DNA of 64,000 nucleotides from Nemertoderma westbladi (GCA_032718475.1 JAUCBJ010001454.1:1-64000), one strand, 5' to 3'. Positions 22,830-34,131 are shown, numbered from the stretch's first letter. Program-made: numbers and translations. Notes: generated by a model not told the origin, from the letters alone.

Positions 22830-23313
22830 CAGTTCAGGTCAGGTCAGGTCCCTAGATCCTGCTACCACTATGGCAGTAATGTGGTACTACCTGTAGCTGT
22901 CAGCCCAGTAGGGCAGGCCCGATAAGCATAGCCTATTCATTATTTAGTTGATCAAGAGTGGGTTGGTTCAGCCCTGTCAACTAAATAAGTCATTGAGGGC
23001 TATAGCGCCTAGGGCACCATTGAAGGCAAAGGCTTGATACGCATCTGCATTAGAGATGATACAAGCCCCGCCCTGTCTATACTGGATGCTCCTCTACCAG
23101 TGTTAGGTAACCTAACCAAGGAGGCACACTTGGTTCAGGGTGTAACAAATGGACCCCTACAGTCGGCATCAGGGCTGTAGGCCATGGATAGGCGGAAGGT
23201 AATCAACCAACGGCTAGACATGCTGACAAGGTCGGCGGAAGGTAATAAACCAACGGCGACCTACTGCGAAGACGCCTGTAGGAGTTGCGACCACAAGCGG
23301 TTTACTCCCGCAA

Positions 23314-24481
23314 ATGAAAGATATGAGTATGAGAACCCTCCAGGAGAAATACCGGCTCGGTCGTCGCCCGGGTCAACAAGGACCGCGTCCCTCAGTGGTA
23401 CACCAGGCTGGGGTCGATAAATTGGCTACTGGAACAGAAGACAGAGAAGAAAGAAGAACCAACCTGTTGAAATGCAAAAAGACACTAAAGATTGCTACAA
23501 TGAACGCACGCACGCTGAAAGCACAGAGCAAACAGGGTGATATGGTCGCTCTGGCAATGGAATATAACATCGACATCATCTGCATCCAAGAACATCGGAT
23601 TTGTCATGAAGATACTGCCATGAAGTACAATGAAATTTGGAAATGGATGGACGTTGGTAACAAGCTCAGCAGTAAGAAACTCGGCCAATGCATCAATTGG
23701 TGGAGTAGGAATTCTGCTAAGCCCAATTACACTTAAGACCCTAAACAACATCGAATCTATAAATTCAAGGGTTATGATCGCAACATTTGATGGGAATCCC
23801 GAGACAACAGTTAAGTTATGTTGCTACAGTCCAACCAATGCATCAGAGCCAGAACAAGCAGTCAAGTTTTATGAAGAACTGACTGGACTTATTAAGGACA
23901 TCCTGAAACACAATGTTAAAGTCATTGCTGGTGACCTGAATGCGCAAATTGGCCCAGAAGACATCAAGGTTTACACCTATAACACCAGTTCTAACAGAAA
24001 TGGGTACTTACTTTTAGACCTAATGGAAGAATGTGAATTGATACCAACAAACAACACATTCGAAAAGAGTAAGGGGAAGCTACGGACCTTTCAATACCCT
24101 AATGGAACCAAATCACAACTGGATTACATCCTTATAAACAAAAAGTGGAGAAATAGCATGATCAACTGCGAGGCATACAGCTCGTTCAACCTAATTGGTT
24201 CGGACCACAGAATTGTGACTGCAGAGATCAGACTCAGTTTGAGAGCCAGCAAACCCAGGACAAGCAAGCAAATCAACTATGACTGGGAGAAACTCAGAAC
24301 TGACAATGCTGTAAAGGATGCTTATACAGTAGAAGTTCAAAACCGCTTTGAAGCACTTCAGTCAATGGATGAAGACCAATCCACCGATTCAATTTACCAG
24401 AATATAATAACAGCCCACAAGGAATCAGCTAAGAGGCATATCCCCCAGAAACCTAAACGAAAACAGTATGTGCCATGGTAA
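23314..24481 (+). pseudogene. LINE AP-like endonuclease domain
   Basis: The first frame (ORF 23314-23736) gives KIATMNARTL and DIICIQEHR, the Asn and Glu motifs of exonuclease-endonuclease-phosphatase folds. One extra T near 23637 shifts the frame. The second frame (ORF 23630-24481) gives IAGDLNAQIG (residues 99-108), LDYILIN and GSDHRIVTAEI with the catalytic Asp-His at 192-193. The domain is otherwise complete. The frame then meets TAA at 24479-24481 and continues open in the same frame into the RT. An upstream ORF, 23184-23420, in a third frame may be the eroded N-terminus. Confidence 0.88.
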
Positions 24482-26296
24482 AACTCTGAGGTTACTTGTA
24501 AGAGAGAAGATCTTAAGATAGCCTACAAAGTTAAAACCGAACAACCAACAACCGAAAACATTAACAAGGTTGAGAAAGCTAAGGACGATCTTAAATTGGC
24601 CTACAACATCAGCCAGGAAAAGTACATACAGGATAAAACTGAAGCAATTACAACTGCTCACATACAGCAACAATCAAAACTTACCTGGCAAACTGTAAAT
24701 GAAGTATCTGGTCGGAAAACTTGTGCAAAGGGGCGCCTCAAAGCCGATAGTCCTGAAGAACGTGTTGGGAAGTGGAAAAATCACTTCAGCAACTTGCTTG
24801 GGCAGCCACCAAACATCGAGGTCAGCCCTACAAGGAAAATATATGACAAGACACTACCTATAGAAACAGGGGACTTCACACCTGCCGAACTCCAAAGAAG
24901 CATTAAAAGCATGTCCAATAATAAAGCGAGTGGATTAGATGAAATCCCAGCGGAGGTATGGAAAACCGGAGTGCTAAATAGACCATTATTGAATGTTTGC
25001 AACCGGATGTTAAAAGGGGAAAATCCACCACCAATTTGGACTAAAGGTCAACTAAAGCCTCTCCCCAAGAAAGGAGACCTCGGCATACCAACAAACTATC
25101 GTGGGATCTGTCTGCTTGTGGTAGCTGCCAAAATATACAATAAAATGATTCTATATAGGATTAGGCCTCACATAGAGAAACTACTGCGTAAGAGCCAAAA
25201 CGGATTTCGACCAAGTAGATCAACAATAGCTCAGATACTTGCACTACGGAGACTGATTGAAGGAATTAAGTCAAAGAATCTCCCCGCAGTCATGGCTTTT
25301 GTGGACTTCAAGAAGGCATTCGACTCCATCCATAGAGGTAAAATGCTTGAAATCCTAAGAGCTTATGGAATACCAGAAGTAATTGTTGCTGGCATTGGAT
25401 TGTTATATTGTGACACAGAAGCGCAGGTACTCTCACCAGATGGTGAAACTGAATTTTTCTCAATCCTGGCTGGCGTACTGCAAGGTGACACATTAGCACC
25501 ATTACTATTTGTAATTGTGCTGGATTACGCAATGAGGACGGCCACAAAGGGTGAAGATCTGGGATTCACACTTCAAGAACGCAGAAGTAGTAGATATCCG
25601 GCAACTACAGTCACAGACACCGACTTTATCGCCCTGCTCTCTAATACGCTAGCAGATGCACAGCTTCTACTAAATAAAGTGGAGAGGGCTGCTAAGGAGG
25701 TTGGATTGCATATAAATGCTACCAAGACCGAATTCATGACCTTTAATGTTGATGGAAACTTGACAACCATTGATAATAATCAACTAAGGAAGGTCGATGA
25801 CTTCCAGTACCTTGGATCATGGATAGAGAGTAGCAAAGAGGACATAGAAGTTAGGAAAGCAAAGGCTTGGGTAGCTCTATCAAAAATGGATACCATCTGG
25901 AAATCAGATCTCTCCAGGCACCTGAAGACTAAGTTCTTTCGAGCCACAGTGGAAAGTGTATTTTTATACGGGGGTGAGATCTGGACACTGACTAAATCAC
26001 TTGAACAACGAATTGATGGTTGCTCCACAAGACTACTAAGGGCAGCCCTAAACATCAGCTGGAGACAACACATGACAAACGCCGAGCTTTATGGTACAAT
26101 ACCACCTGTATCAACCACCCTCCGTGAACGCAGATTAAGATTCAGTGGGCACTGCTGGCGAAGTAAAGACGAGGTCATACCAGATCTACTTCTCTGGCAA
26201 CATACTGAACTTGGGAGAAACGAAATTGCGACAACTATGGAGAATCGGGAAGCCTGGAAGGATCTCATTTCCATTGTCCGAGTTCGCTCGACCTAG
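24482..26296 (+). pseudogene. LINE reverse transcriptase with deleted active site
   Basis: Same frame as the endonuclease, separated only by the TAA at 24479-24481. From the Met at 24596 (566 codons): linker WKNHFSNLLGQ (60-70), NNKASGLDEIPAEVWK (108-123), NYRGICLLVVAAKIYNK (167-183), motif A FVDFKKAFD with Asp237, LQGDT (295-299). At motif C the sequence reads TDTDF directly followed by IALLSN; relative to the LDFADD of the LINE at 20878 three codons including both catalytic Asp are missing between 25627 and 25628. The C-terminal YLGSWIESS and RRLRFSGHCWR regions are intact. The 9-bp in-frame deletion makes it catalytically dead even apart from the stop and frameshift. Confidence 0.93.
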
Positions 26297-26335
26297 AAGT
26301 AGTAGTTTCAATATGAAAATTTTTTAGTATGGTAA

Positions 26336-26860
26336 CATCTAAAGGAAAACGGTTATCACCGTTGGATTACGGAAATCTGAAAGCGGTCACTCACTCCAAT
26401 CTAATTTTCAAAATAATGGACTGATGACTCAACTACTCTTATCTTCTGCAATCTCATAAGCAATTTACCATACAACATACAGTAGTAGTCGGTTATGCAA
26501 TATACAGTTAGAGTAATAGATGAGGAAATTCATCACTGCGCAGAAGGACTTAACTGATCGCACATGTCGAGAGTATAATTAACATGAATACATCTCATTA
26601 GGATTAATTGTTTCACAGCACAGAAGCAAAATTTTAAGATCAATAATATAACTTTACTTCACAGTGATAAACTAGTATGCACAGTAATATACATACAACA
26701 TTAATCATATGCAATCTACACAATGTATTCTTATAACAAATATAATAATTTACAGGTCAGCTTACGTATTTTGGCACATTATAATTTTGCGTTTTATCTC
26801 GTAATTTTTCTAGCAGCCAGACGACCCGACATTCCTGTCTCACACAAAATAATTACAACA
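26336..26860. other. AT-rich stretch, nothing recognised
   Basis: No ORF of note, no repeat shared with the rest of the window that I could see. Confidence 0.5.
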
Positions 26861-26884
26861 CATAGTCAGTGTCGGAAGGGTGTA

Positions 26885-27045
26885 AACGTTACGCTGAAAG
26901 CAGACCCTCGACACGGACTGCCGACAACCGACAGCAGACCACCGACACGGACTGCCGACAACCAACAGCAGACCACCGACCCGACACGGACTGCCAACAG
27001 CCGACAGCAGACCACCGACACGGACTGCCAACAGCCGACAGCAGA
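26885..27045 (+). repeat. 34-bp minisatellite
   Basis: Four to five units of GACACGGACTGCCGACAACC followed by GACAGCAGACCACC. All three plus-strand frames read open as Pro/Thr/Asp/Arg-rich peptides, which are artefacts. A reversed, more decayed relative (TGTCTGCTGTCGATTG) lies at 30065-30235. Confidence 0.88.
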
Positions 27046-27299
27046 CTACTACTACTGCTACTACTGTATATTAGGCCTTTTGTAATGAATCTTTACTTTG
27101 AGATGCTATGTTGGCTGGACAAAAATATTTTTACGACCACTATGTTCCTATGTAATTCAAAAATGGCAAGCAAATGGTTTAGAACCAAAATCTCGTTGTG
27201 TATTCAACTCCTTTATGTTTCACATTAGACCACTGGCGCGGGCATACCACTTCATCTCTTCATAACTCCAATGTAGCATGCTTTGAGAACGTTATGCTG

Positions 27300-27725
27300 G
27301 CTCATCACCAAAATTGGGCAGCCACACCTCCCTAACCCCCATGACTTTCTCGAGATTTTCCGTATCTTAAATGCCAGTGTCATTTAAGAGGTGTCCCAAG
27401 AAAGTCATACGCATGCAAACTTTCTATGTTGTGCACGTAAATTTTTATACACGGAATTAACATTAAGATTGCGCGCGCGTGCGCAACATGGCCGCTTTTA
27501 TGGGCTTCCGTGATATAGTATATGGTTGGAGATGTGTGCATTGTACTTGACACAATGAACTCGGCGTAGCATTCTTGTGAATGTGCCATCCAGAGATTTG
27601 GTGTCCTCAGCAGTTAGAGCCAATCATAGACTCCCATAGAGGAGTTCTGGAACTACTGCTGCTCTAAATAATCGGACCTTATGTTTCCGATGTATTCTGT
27701 GTGATTTATGAATCCTGGAAAGCCC
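27300..27725 (-). mobile_element. LINE fragment, minus strand
   Basis: The reverse complement of 27510-27725 matches 22085-22310 of the truncated LINE (sequence for WALTAEDTK, and GTFTRMLRR). 27300-27420 matches the region just after it (about 22420-22485). About 90 bp of unrelated sequence with GCGCGCGCGTGCGC replaces the part between. Confidence 0.85.
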
Positions 27726-28000
27726 GTTGGTGTCATTGGCGCCAGAATATCTGGGTGAACCTGGTAATTAGGGTAATTAGACCCAAATTGGTAGGTGTCA
27801 TCGATCAATTAGTACAATTAAACCCTAGTATGACTCCTCATTAGAGTTTAATTGATTATCCTAATTAACTAGGCAGATTGATGCCTTGCCACCCGATGAG
27901 TCATCAGTGGGGTCCAAGTGGCGCCCAAGGAAGGTGTCATTAATGACACATTATAACTACTTTCCTAATTACTTGAATTATTTACAATTCGTGTATACAA
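27726..28000. other. Unassigned stretch
   Basis: Contains repeated TAATTAGGGTAATTAG / AATTGATTATCCTAATTA motifs in both directions. No gene seen. Confidence 0.4.
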
Positions 28001-30110
28001 TTCCACGCAGGGGGCTGTAGAAACCCACACACATGCACTAACTCGCCCCAATCTCGCATATTGAATAGGATAATCTTGAATCTTGAGGCTCGTTATGCCA
28101 AGCAATGCCTGTTCACCACCATGGGTGATCTTCCACAGTAATCCCTTCCACTCTGTTTCCCAAGCTGCCTTGGTTCCGATTTATCGACCACTGAAGAATG
28201 AAAGCCAGGGTTGGGCTAGGCTTCAGCATTTAAGCACTACTGTTGGTCTGCTGCCCAATCTTGCATATTATCTCCACGATCACAGTCACCAATACCAAAC
28301 CATTTTTCATCACCAATTTACATCAACAACAGCACCTTCCATACTGGGAGCCAATCCTATTTAGATTCCCTAAGTGTAACGCTGGTACAGAGTTACCCCA
28401 CTCCCATCACAGAGAGTAGTACTAGAATAGGAGCAGAATTTTCAGTTGGTGGTTCTCATTTTCACGTTGCAGTCACTCGAACCCATTCTGCTAGCCCCAG
28501 ACCCGGTAGAGACAATCCCCGTCCCCGCCTCAATTTGCTTCACAACCTTCAGGCGTTTCTGGGACCAGTTTATCTGCCTCCTCTGAAAACTCTGTCTCGC
28601 AAAACCAGATGACTAGGGCCTATGGAGCGCCATTGGTTGGAAAGGGAGCCACCCTCGACGTTCTGCTTCACCAGTGGAGGTGGGCCACATAGCTTCATGA
28701 TCCAAAGTATCAACTGCCAGGTGGCGCCATTGGCTGTGAAGTACTGAAATTATTAGTTTAAGAGGCAACGACCTTTATAAATGCCCTCCAGGACAACGCC
28801 TTTGGAGCAAGATCTGAAAGGATCTTGCTTGCAGTCTACCTTCTACTTAAAAGTCACCCTAAGGCCATCAAAGTGTTCGACATCTATCACCTTCTCTCTG
28901 AAAGTATCGAGTTGTGGAGATCCAGACAGCTCGGGGCCCTCCTTCAGGAGACTGAGCGCTGCTCCTCCAAATATAGTTACAGTCGCAGCAGCAGAGGTGC
29001 TCCCAATGAGGAGAAGGTGCCCAACCCCCGGATATCCACACGTATGATGTTAGAATGGCAAGTGTGAAGGGCGGTGACGTAGGTGCCTGAATGCGAGACT
29101 GGAGGCGTACTAGATCCCAATAATGAAACTATCAATGGGGTCCGCTCCGCAGGGCCACAGTCCTGCAGGTTCTCCAAGGAAAGCACCCAGCAACTTCCAC
29201 GGTTCAGACTCCACCCACTGGTGGGACTTTCTCCTGAGCTACAGGGTACATAATGCTCAGATATGTTATCAATTGCTGGGATAATCTGCTGTATTGCCAA
29301 CACCATTATCCCATCCGGCCATTCCCTCCTATCTCGCCGCCTTATTGCGTTGGATATATGACCAGGGGTGCTGCTAATCAGAATCAGGGAATGCCTGCGC
29401 CGAATAATGGCCCATTCCATGGTTGAAGCTACTGGAGATGATGTGACAACAAAATGTGGTGCGAGCAGCTGTGCAGTCCACTCGATGTCTAGTGGACTGC
29501 AGTGAGTGCTGCAGTCCACTCGATGGCAAGCATTTTCGAGGAGCGAGCCAATCATGGAAGGGGAGTCATCATGGAGGACGCATCCAGTGCTTTCAATCGT
29601 TGAAATCGGGTAGCAGCCTTGGCAATTGTAGCCTCGTTGTTCACTGTTCGTATTTAATTTCTATCGAGGCCACAGCATTCTCATTGTTCGATGAACTGAG
29701 ACGATTCTCTTAATTCGCTTTAGCGAGGAAGAAGTAACTCTGGGGGACCCGCTGGCCATGTTATTATATGCGGCAAGCTTCCTACCCGTCATCCTCAAGC
29801 TCCAGGACCCACAGGTAATACATAAGTGGTTTGCTGACGCAGCAGGCAAACTCTCAGATTTTCTCCCATGGTTTGAGAAACTCGAGGTTATTGGCCCCAA
29901 TGCAGGTTACTACCCTGGTGCTTCCTGGTTGTGGCCCCAGGTTTAGTCGAGGAGGCGAAGAGGGTGTTCTCCTGGCTCTATATAAATATTGTAACTGGCC
30001 ATCGTTTTCTTGGATGTTTCTTCAGGAGAATGCTGATCGGTCCTTATTTGTGAGAGCCAAGGTCACCGGATGGGTTGCAGCCGTTTGTTATCTGATATTG
30101 GTTGTTTGCT
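28000..30110 (+). pseudogene. Decayed reverse transcriptase, lineage 3
   Basis: A GC-richer island. Translation across frames shows an RT core: VHSMASIFEE before motif A MEDASSAFNR (Asp at 29577), a TGA at 29601, then in another frame VTLGDPLAMLLYA (29734 on), WFADAAGKL (29827 on, the second catalytic Asp replaced by Ala) and GPNAGYYPGASW (about 29895-29932), then DRSLFVRAKVTGW near 30025-30075. This order of motifs (DASxAFN, GDPLAM, WFAD, GPxxGYxP) matches an RT family I know from cnidarian and sponge genomes; the clade name is uncertain. The upstream segment 28780-29060 may be its N-terminal part. It is interrupted by stops and frameshifts. Confidence 0.65.
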
Positions 30111-30235
30111 GTCGATTGGCTGCTGTTGTTTGTTTACTGTCTGCTGTCGATTGTCTGCTGACGGTTTTCAAAAGGTCGGTTGTCTGAATGGTCTACTGAC
30201 AGTTATCTGTTGTAGGTTATCTGCTGTTGGCTATT
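30065..30235 (+). repeat. TGTCTGCTGTCGATTG-type minisatellite, decayed
   Basis: Short repeats of CTGCTGT, GATTG and TTATCTG variants. They resemble the reverse complement of the 34-bp minisatellite at 26885. ORFs through it are repeat artefacts. Confidence 0.6.
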
Positions 30236-30535
30236 GGTGTAACATTAAAATCCGTGTTGGAATAAGGGGGTGGGGAAGCCCTTCCCACATTTATAGATAC
30301 AGTGTGTTATATTATAGTAGATGTGATGGTTCATAGTTTATATAAAATACCCTTACATTATAGCTGAGTGGATTACGAAGGTTGAAGGGCAATTACTAAT
30401 ACTAATCATTTAAGTACTAATAACTATTAATACTACTTATTAATATTACTAATAAACTGCTACTTTATGTCAAATTATTAGACGACGTAACTGAATAATA
30501 GAGGCATCTGCATTTGATAATGGGATGTTACAACT

Positions 30536-31261
30536 ATGCGTCTTTATAAGACAGCATCACTATTGGCTCTTTGCAACCTACTAAACACAACCATCTGTTA
30601 CGGTGGTTTCACCTGCTATAGCGAATCTAAAATAACATTTAATGCAACTACTGAGAGGCTAAAACAGGAGTTAAATGACAAATTTACGAGACTACTAAAT
30701 AGCAATCAGGAATGGTTAGAATACAATCGGTACACAACAACACACCATGATATCAGATACATTCAACACAATTGCAAAGAATGTGCCAATTACTTATCTC
30801 GAAACATCGCAGTTGACGGTGAGACAGGGGATGAGGTCATGTATGAAAATTTTTTGGAACTCTGCGTAAGGAATGAGAGCGATAATGCCTGGGATAGATT
30901 TTGCATGGCTCTGGATGAAGACAGATGTCCAGCATTTATGCAACAGTATGAAGAAGGGTTTAAAATTAACCAACAGAGTTTCGAGGACGTGGAAACAGAC
31001 CAGGATGATTTCATGAGAGTTGCTTTCGCTATTAGGGACTATATGCTACACGGATTCGAAGAGAAGTACAAATCGTGTCAGATTAAATGTTGTCCTGGTG
31101 AGTGTCAAACTCCAGTGTGGGAGGTGAATATGGCTACAACAACTACCTTGGCGGCGGTGGAAGAAACCACAACAGTTGAGACGACAGCAAGCAATTCAGT
31201 TGTTGATACTCCGGTAATTCAGGTGGTTTTGGTGGTGGTTACATTTACTGGAGTATTCTAG
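30536..31261 (+). CDS. Secreted cysteine-rich, probably GPI-anchored protein
   Basis: Intact 241-codon ORF in a stretch without repeats. Residues 1-23 form a signal peptide (MRLYKTASLLALCNLL core, then polar). The mature part has ten Cys (27, 80, 83, 110, 123, 131, 181, 185, 186, 190), enough for five disulfides, with the cluster CQIKCCPGEC at 181-190. N-glycosylation sites are at Asn36 and Asn113. Residues 199-221 are a Thr-rich, probably O-glycosylated stalk. The last 18 residues are hydrophobic with no charged end, which fits a GPI-attachment signal. AATAAA lies at 31317-31322, about 56 bp past the stop. No domain family is recognised. It could be a single-exon gene or a retrocopy; the open frame and poly(A) signal favour a real gene. 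Function unknown; cell-surface by inference. Confidence 0.75.
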   Translation: MRLYKTASLLALCNLLNTTICYGGFTCYSESKITFNATTERLKQELNDKFTRLLNSNQEWLEYNRYTTTHHDIRYIQHNCKECANYLSRNIAVDGETGDEVMYENFLELCVRNESDNAWDRFCMALDEDRCPAFMQQYEEGFKINQQSFEDVETDQDDFMRVAFAIRDYMLHGFEEKYKSCQIKCCPGECQTPVWEVNMATTTTLAAVEETTTVETTASNSVVDTPVIQVVLVVVTFTGVF

Positions 31262-31316
31262 AAACATAATTAACTTTAATCACACTTTAATTTTAATCGT
31301 AACACCACGTGTCCTT

Positions 31317-31322
31317 TAATAA
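31317..31322 (+). terminator. Polyadenylation signal AATAAA
   Basis: Canonical hexamer shortly downstream of the secreted-protein stop codon at 31261. Confidence 0.55.
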
Positions 31323-31464
31323 AACTACCTGCGGGAGAATCTGTTTGTGCAAAGTACCACAAGATGGCGTGAAGCTTTGGCTAAAAAATTCAATCGCATT
31401 TTAGTTTTTCCCAAGTCCAGTATCCCCCTTCACAAGTTATCTATATATTTCATACGCTTTAGGT

Positions 31465-31812
31465 CCATGAGTACAACGAGTCAAAGGGAACAAAACGAGT
31501 CAAAGGGTTACAGCAGGAAAGGGTACAATGAGACAAATGTACAACAGGAAAGGGTACAACGAGACAAAGGGAACAAAACGAGTCAAAGGGTACAACATGA
31601 AAGGGTACAACGAGACAAAGGGTACAAACCAGGCGGTCAAATGGTACAAAACAGGACGTCAAAGGGTACAAAACAGGACGTCAAAGGGTATAAAAAAAAC
31701 GAGTCAAAGTGTACAACATCAAAGGGTACGGGTCAAAGGGAACAAAACGATTCAAAGTGTACAACATTAAATGGTACAACGAATGGTAAAAAACGAACAA
31801 ATGGTATAACTA
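31465..31812 (+). repeat. GAGTCAAAGGGTACAAC minisatellite
   Basis: Degenerate tandem repeats built from ACGAGTCAAAGGG and TACAACR. ORFs across it (31347-31832, 31528-31770) are Lys/Gly/Thr/Asn-rich repeat translations and are not taken as genes. Confidence 0.9.
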
Positions 31813-32906
31813 ATTTCTTATTTATTCAATAGCCAAATACTGGTATAGCATTTATATATATACCATTCCTACATATTTCCGTTGTCTACCAGATGGACTA
31901 ATAAAGCCAGTCAAATATCTCGAAAGCCACGGGGCACCAAATCAAAATTTTGATTTTTTTGGGCTTTTTGGGCCAAGAGTAAATGATAATTATGATAGGC
32001 ATTGTTTGGGATTCATTTTGAAATTGTGGTAGATAAAGGGTTAAGTTAAGTATGACATCTTTAGTTTTACAATACCCTTGTCCTTCATTAGCCTCGTTGC
32101 GCTCGTCCTGTTTTGTCTTAAAATAATTTTCCTAAACGGAGACTAACGACCTTTATAACTGTGCAAAGTCTCGAAACTGTGAGTAACTGCTGATTTATGG
32201 CAGATGGATACTCGTATCCACTGTAAACTCGTTGCGTTCGTTTGATTTTTGACCAAACTTGAGATTCTTTCTAAACTTTTGCCGGACTACACACGTACCA
32301 AGTTTCGTTTAATTTCATCAAGGAATACCCGAGTTATTAGCGATCAAAGACAACGACGACGACGACAGACAACTCGCCAATGGCACCCATATGCTAAGGC
32401 TTTGCTCACTTCGTGGCGCGCCCCACGACCATCCCACAACTCATCCAATAAAAATCAAACCATCTACTAAATTTTAAGAACATTAAGCGATATTAAATTA
32501 TCTGGAAAACCACACTGTGACTATATTATATCCAAAATATCTAATATTATAGGGATTTTTTATAAATCGCGATACATATTTCCTTTAAATATACAGTACA
32601 TAGACTTATTTTTACTACTCCTAAAATTATTGTCCGTCCATCACTTCCAGTCTCGATTTTCAAGTTTTTGACTTTTGGTTTTCATCCGTTTGTAACATTT
32701 TGCAAATAAACGAATGATAAAACCCCGTAATGCATTATTAATGAATTAGAATAGCTACAGTACATGATTTTTGGCAAAAACCCTTAACTATATTTTTGGT
32801 TTTTATAGAGTATTATTCGAATGGATTGAAGATCTGAAAAGGTCCATTAATGGAATGGATCAGGTTACATTGACACGTTAGTCTAACCAAAACAATAAAT
32901 CAGAGG
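31813..32906. other. AT-rich stretch with decayed repeat
   Basis: A segment at about 32220-32400 (CTCGTTGCGTTCG, then CGACGACGACGAC and a CAATGGCACCCATATG motif) looks like the end of an old interspersed element. No gene seen. The CTAACCAAAACAATAAA motif ends just before the adapter. Confidence 0.4.
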
Positions 32907-32958
32907 AGTACTCTGCGTTGATACCACTGCTTAAGCAGTGGTATCAACGCAGAGTACT
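32907..32958. other. Sequencing-library adapter pair (artefact)
   Basis: Perfect 52-bp palindrome: 26 bp ending CACTGCTT followed by its exact reverse complement starting AAGCAGTGGTATCAACGCAG. This is the SMART oligo sequence used in cDNA amplification and in low-input genomic amplification adapters. It is not biological. The flanking sequences are not mirror images of each other, so this looks like two fragments joined through an adapter dimer, and the join between 32906 and 32959 should not be trusted. Confidence 0.96.
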
Positions 32959-33182
32959 ACGTTTTTATTGATAATATGCCCACCTGCTGGCAGTGTTTGT
33001 TGGAACTATAGATACAGTACACCGTCCTACCAAACTAATTTAACTGCACGCTTTATTTATGAGAGAACAGAGCATATAGCCATCAAGGGAGGCCTGAATC
33101 AGCACTGCAATAGTTGGATTATTGATGGTGAATTTTAATTTCATCTTTCTGGTTCTGGATATTCCATAAGAATATCGAAATT

Positions 33183-33445
33183 AGAGACGGGGGCGGGGGG
33201 GGGGGGGGACTGGACGCAAATCCCATCTCGGCGAATTAATATCCCGCCCCTATGTTCTAATTCTCAATTTAGGGAAAGGAGCAGGTTACAGTGGCGCGTT
33301 ATTCTAACCAAAACAATAAACGAAACACAATAGAGACAGGTTACATTACAGTTTTATTTTTGGGAGTGAATCAGCTGTTATTTGCGTCGAATTTCCCCTG
33401 GAGAGGGATGGATTTTTATTGCGTTGAAAGTCCCCCCATTTGCGT
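33183..33445 (+). repeat. Direct repeat, copy 1 (with G14 run)
   Basis: Segment with AATCCCATCTCGGCGAAT, AGGTTACAGTGGCGCG, CTAACCAAAACAATAAACG and GAGAGGGATGGATTTTTATT in order. The same order recurs at 33784-34012. It is not coding. Confidence 0.8.
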
Positions 33446-33783
33446 AATTCCATAAGCACCTAAAATAACATTAAATAACTGCTGAAACCCGTAAGAAGGA
33501 GCCTAAAAGTATGAGAATTTGTTGTTGAATATAGGAGATTGGGAGACTAACTCTAAAACGTCCTAACGTCCCTCGCAATATGTCTATCTCTGGTCGGTCA
33601 ATATGTAACCAATGTCTTCTAATATATTTTCGTCACTACAAAAAATATCTAGAGATTTCCCTGGTTGGTGATTCCATTTCCGATGTCATTTTTACGTTAG
33701 ACGGAAAATAAACTCTCAGTCGCTTATATTTTTACAGATACTGTAGGCATATAGATTACATTCATTCAAACATGAAAACTGGA

Positions 33784-34012
33784 GACAGGGGGGAAACTGC
33801 CAATCTTACCTTAAGAAAATCCCATCTTTGCGAATAATATCCCGCCTCAATGTTAAACTCTCAATTTAGGGAAAGGATCAGGTTACAGTGGCACGTTATT
33901 TTAACCAAAACAATAAACTAAACACAATAGAACATGTTACAGTTTTATTTTTGCTCGTAAACAGCTGTTATTTTCCCCGGAGAGGGATGAATTTTTATTG
34001 CGTCCGTTTCCC
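33784..34012 (+). repeat. Direct repeat, copy 2
   Basis: Diverged copy of 33183-33445 in the same direction, about 600 bp further on. Between and after the copies lie fragments (about 33660-33700, 34020-34050) that resemble the GATGTCAGTTTTTACG motif of the foldback at 41.3-42.3 kb. Confidence 0.8.
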
Positions 34013-34131
34013 CCCCTATCTGGAAAACTGACATCGGAAATGAAAAAAGTTTCATTTTTTATATTTGTTGGACAGACCGTCAAATGCAGTAGTCATGGAA
34101 ACAATTTAGAAACATATAAATTATTTTTTAG

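Larger units (their letters stand above)
22830..26335 (+). mobile_element. APE-type LINE, near full length but dead
   Basis: Starts with GGTCAGGTCAGG and a GC-rich 5' region (22830-23180), then endonuclease and reverse transcriptase in one coding unit, then a short 3' region ending near 26335. A copy of its thumb region lies at 19430-19575. No target duplication could be fixed. The coding unit has one frameshift, one stop and a lesion in the RT active site, detailed in the pseudogene entries. Confidence 0.85.

Noticed and set aside
28977-29555. Minus-strand 192-codon ORF
   Set aside because: Lies opposite the decayed RT lineage 3, whose plus-strand motifs are recognisable. Nothing in the minus-strand protein is.
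31347-31832. 161-codon ORF
   Set aside because: Mostly the GAGTCAAAGGGTACAAC minisatellite; overlapping frames are open too.
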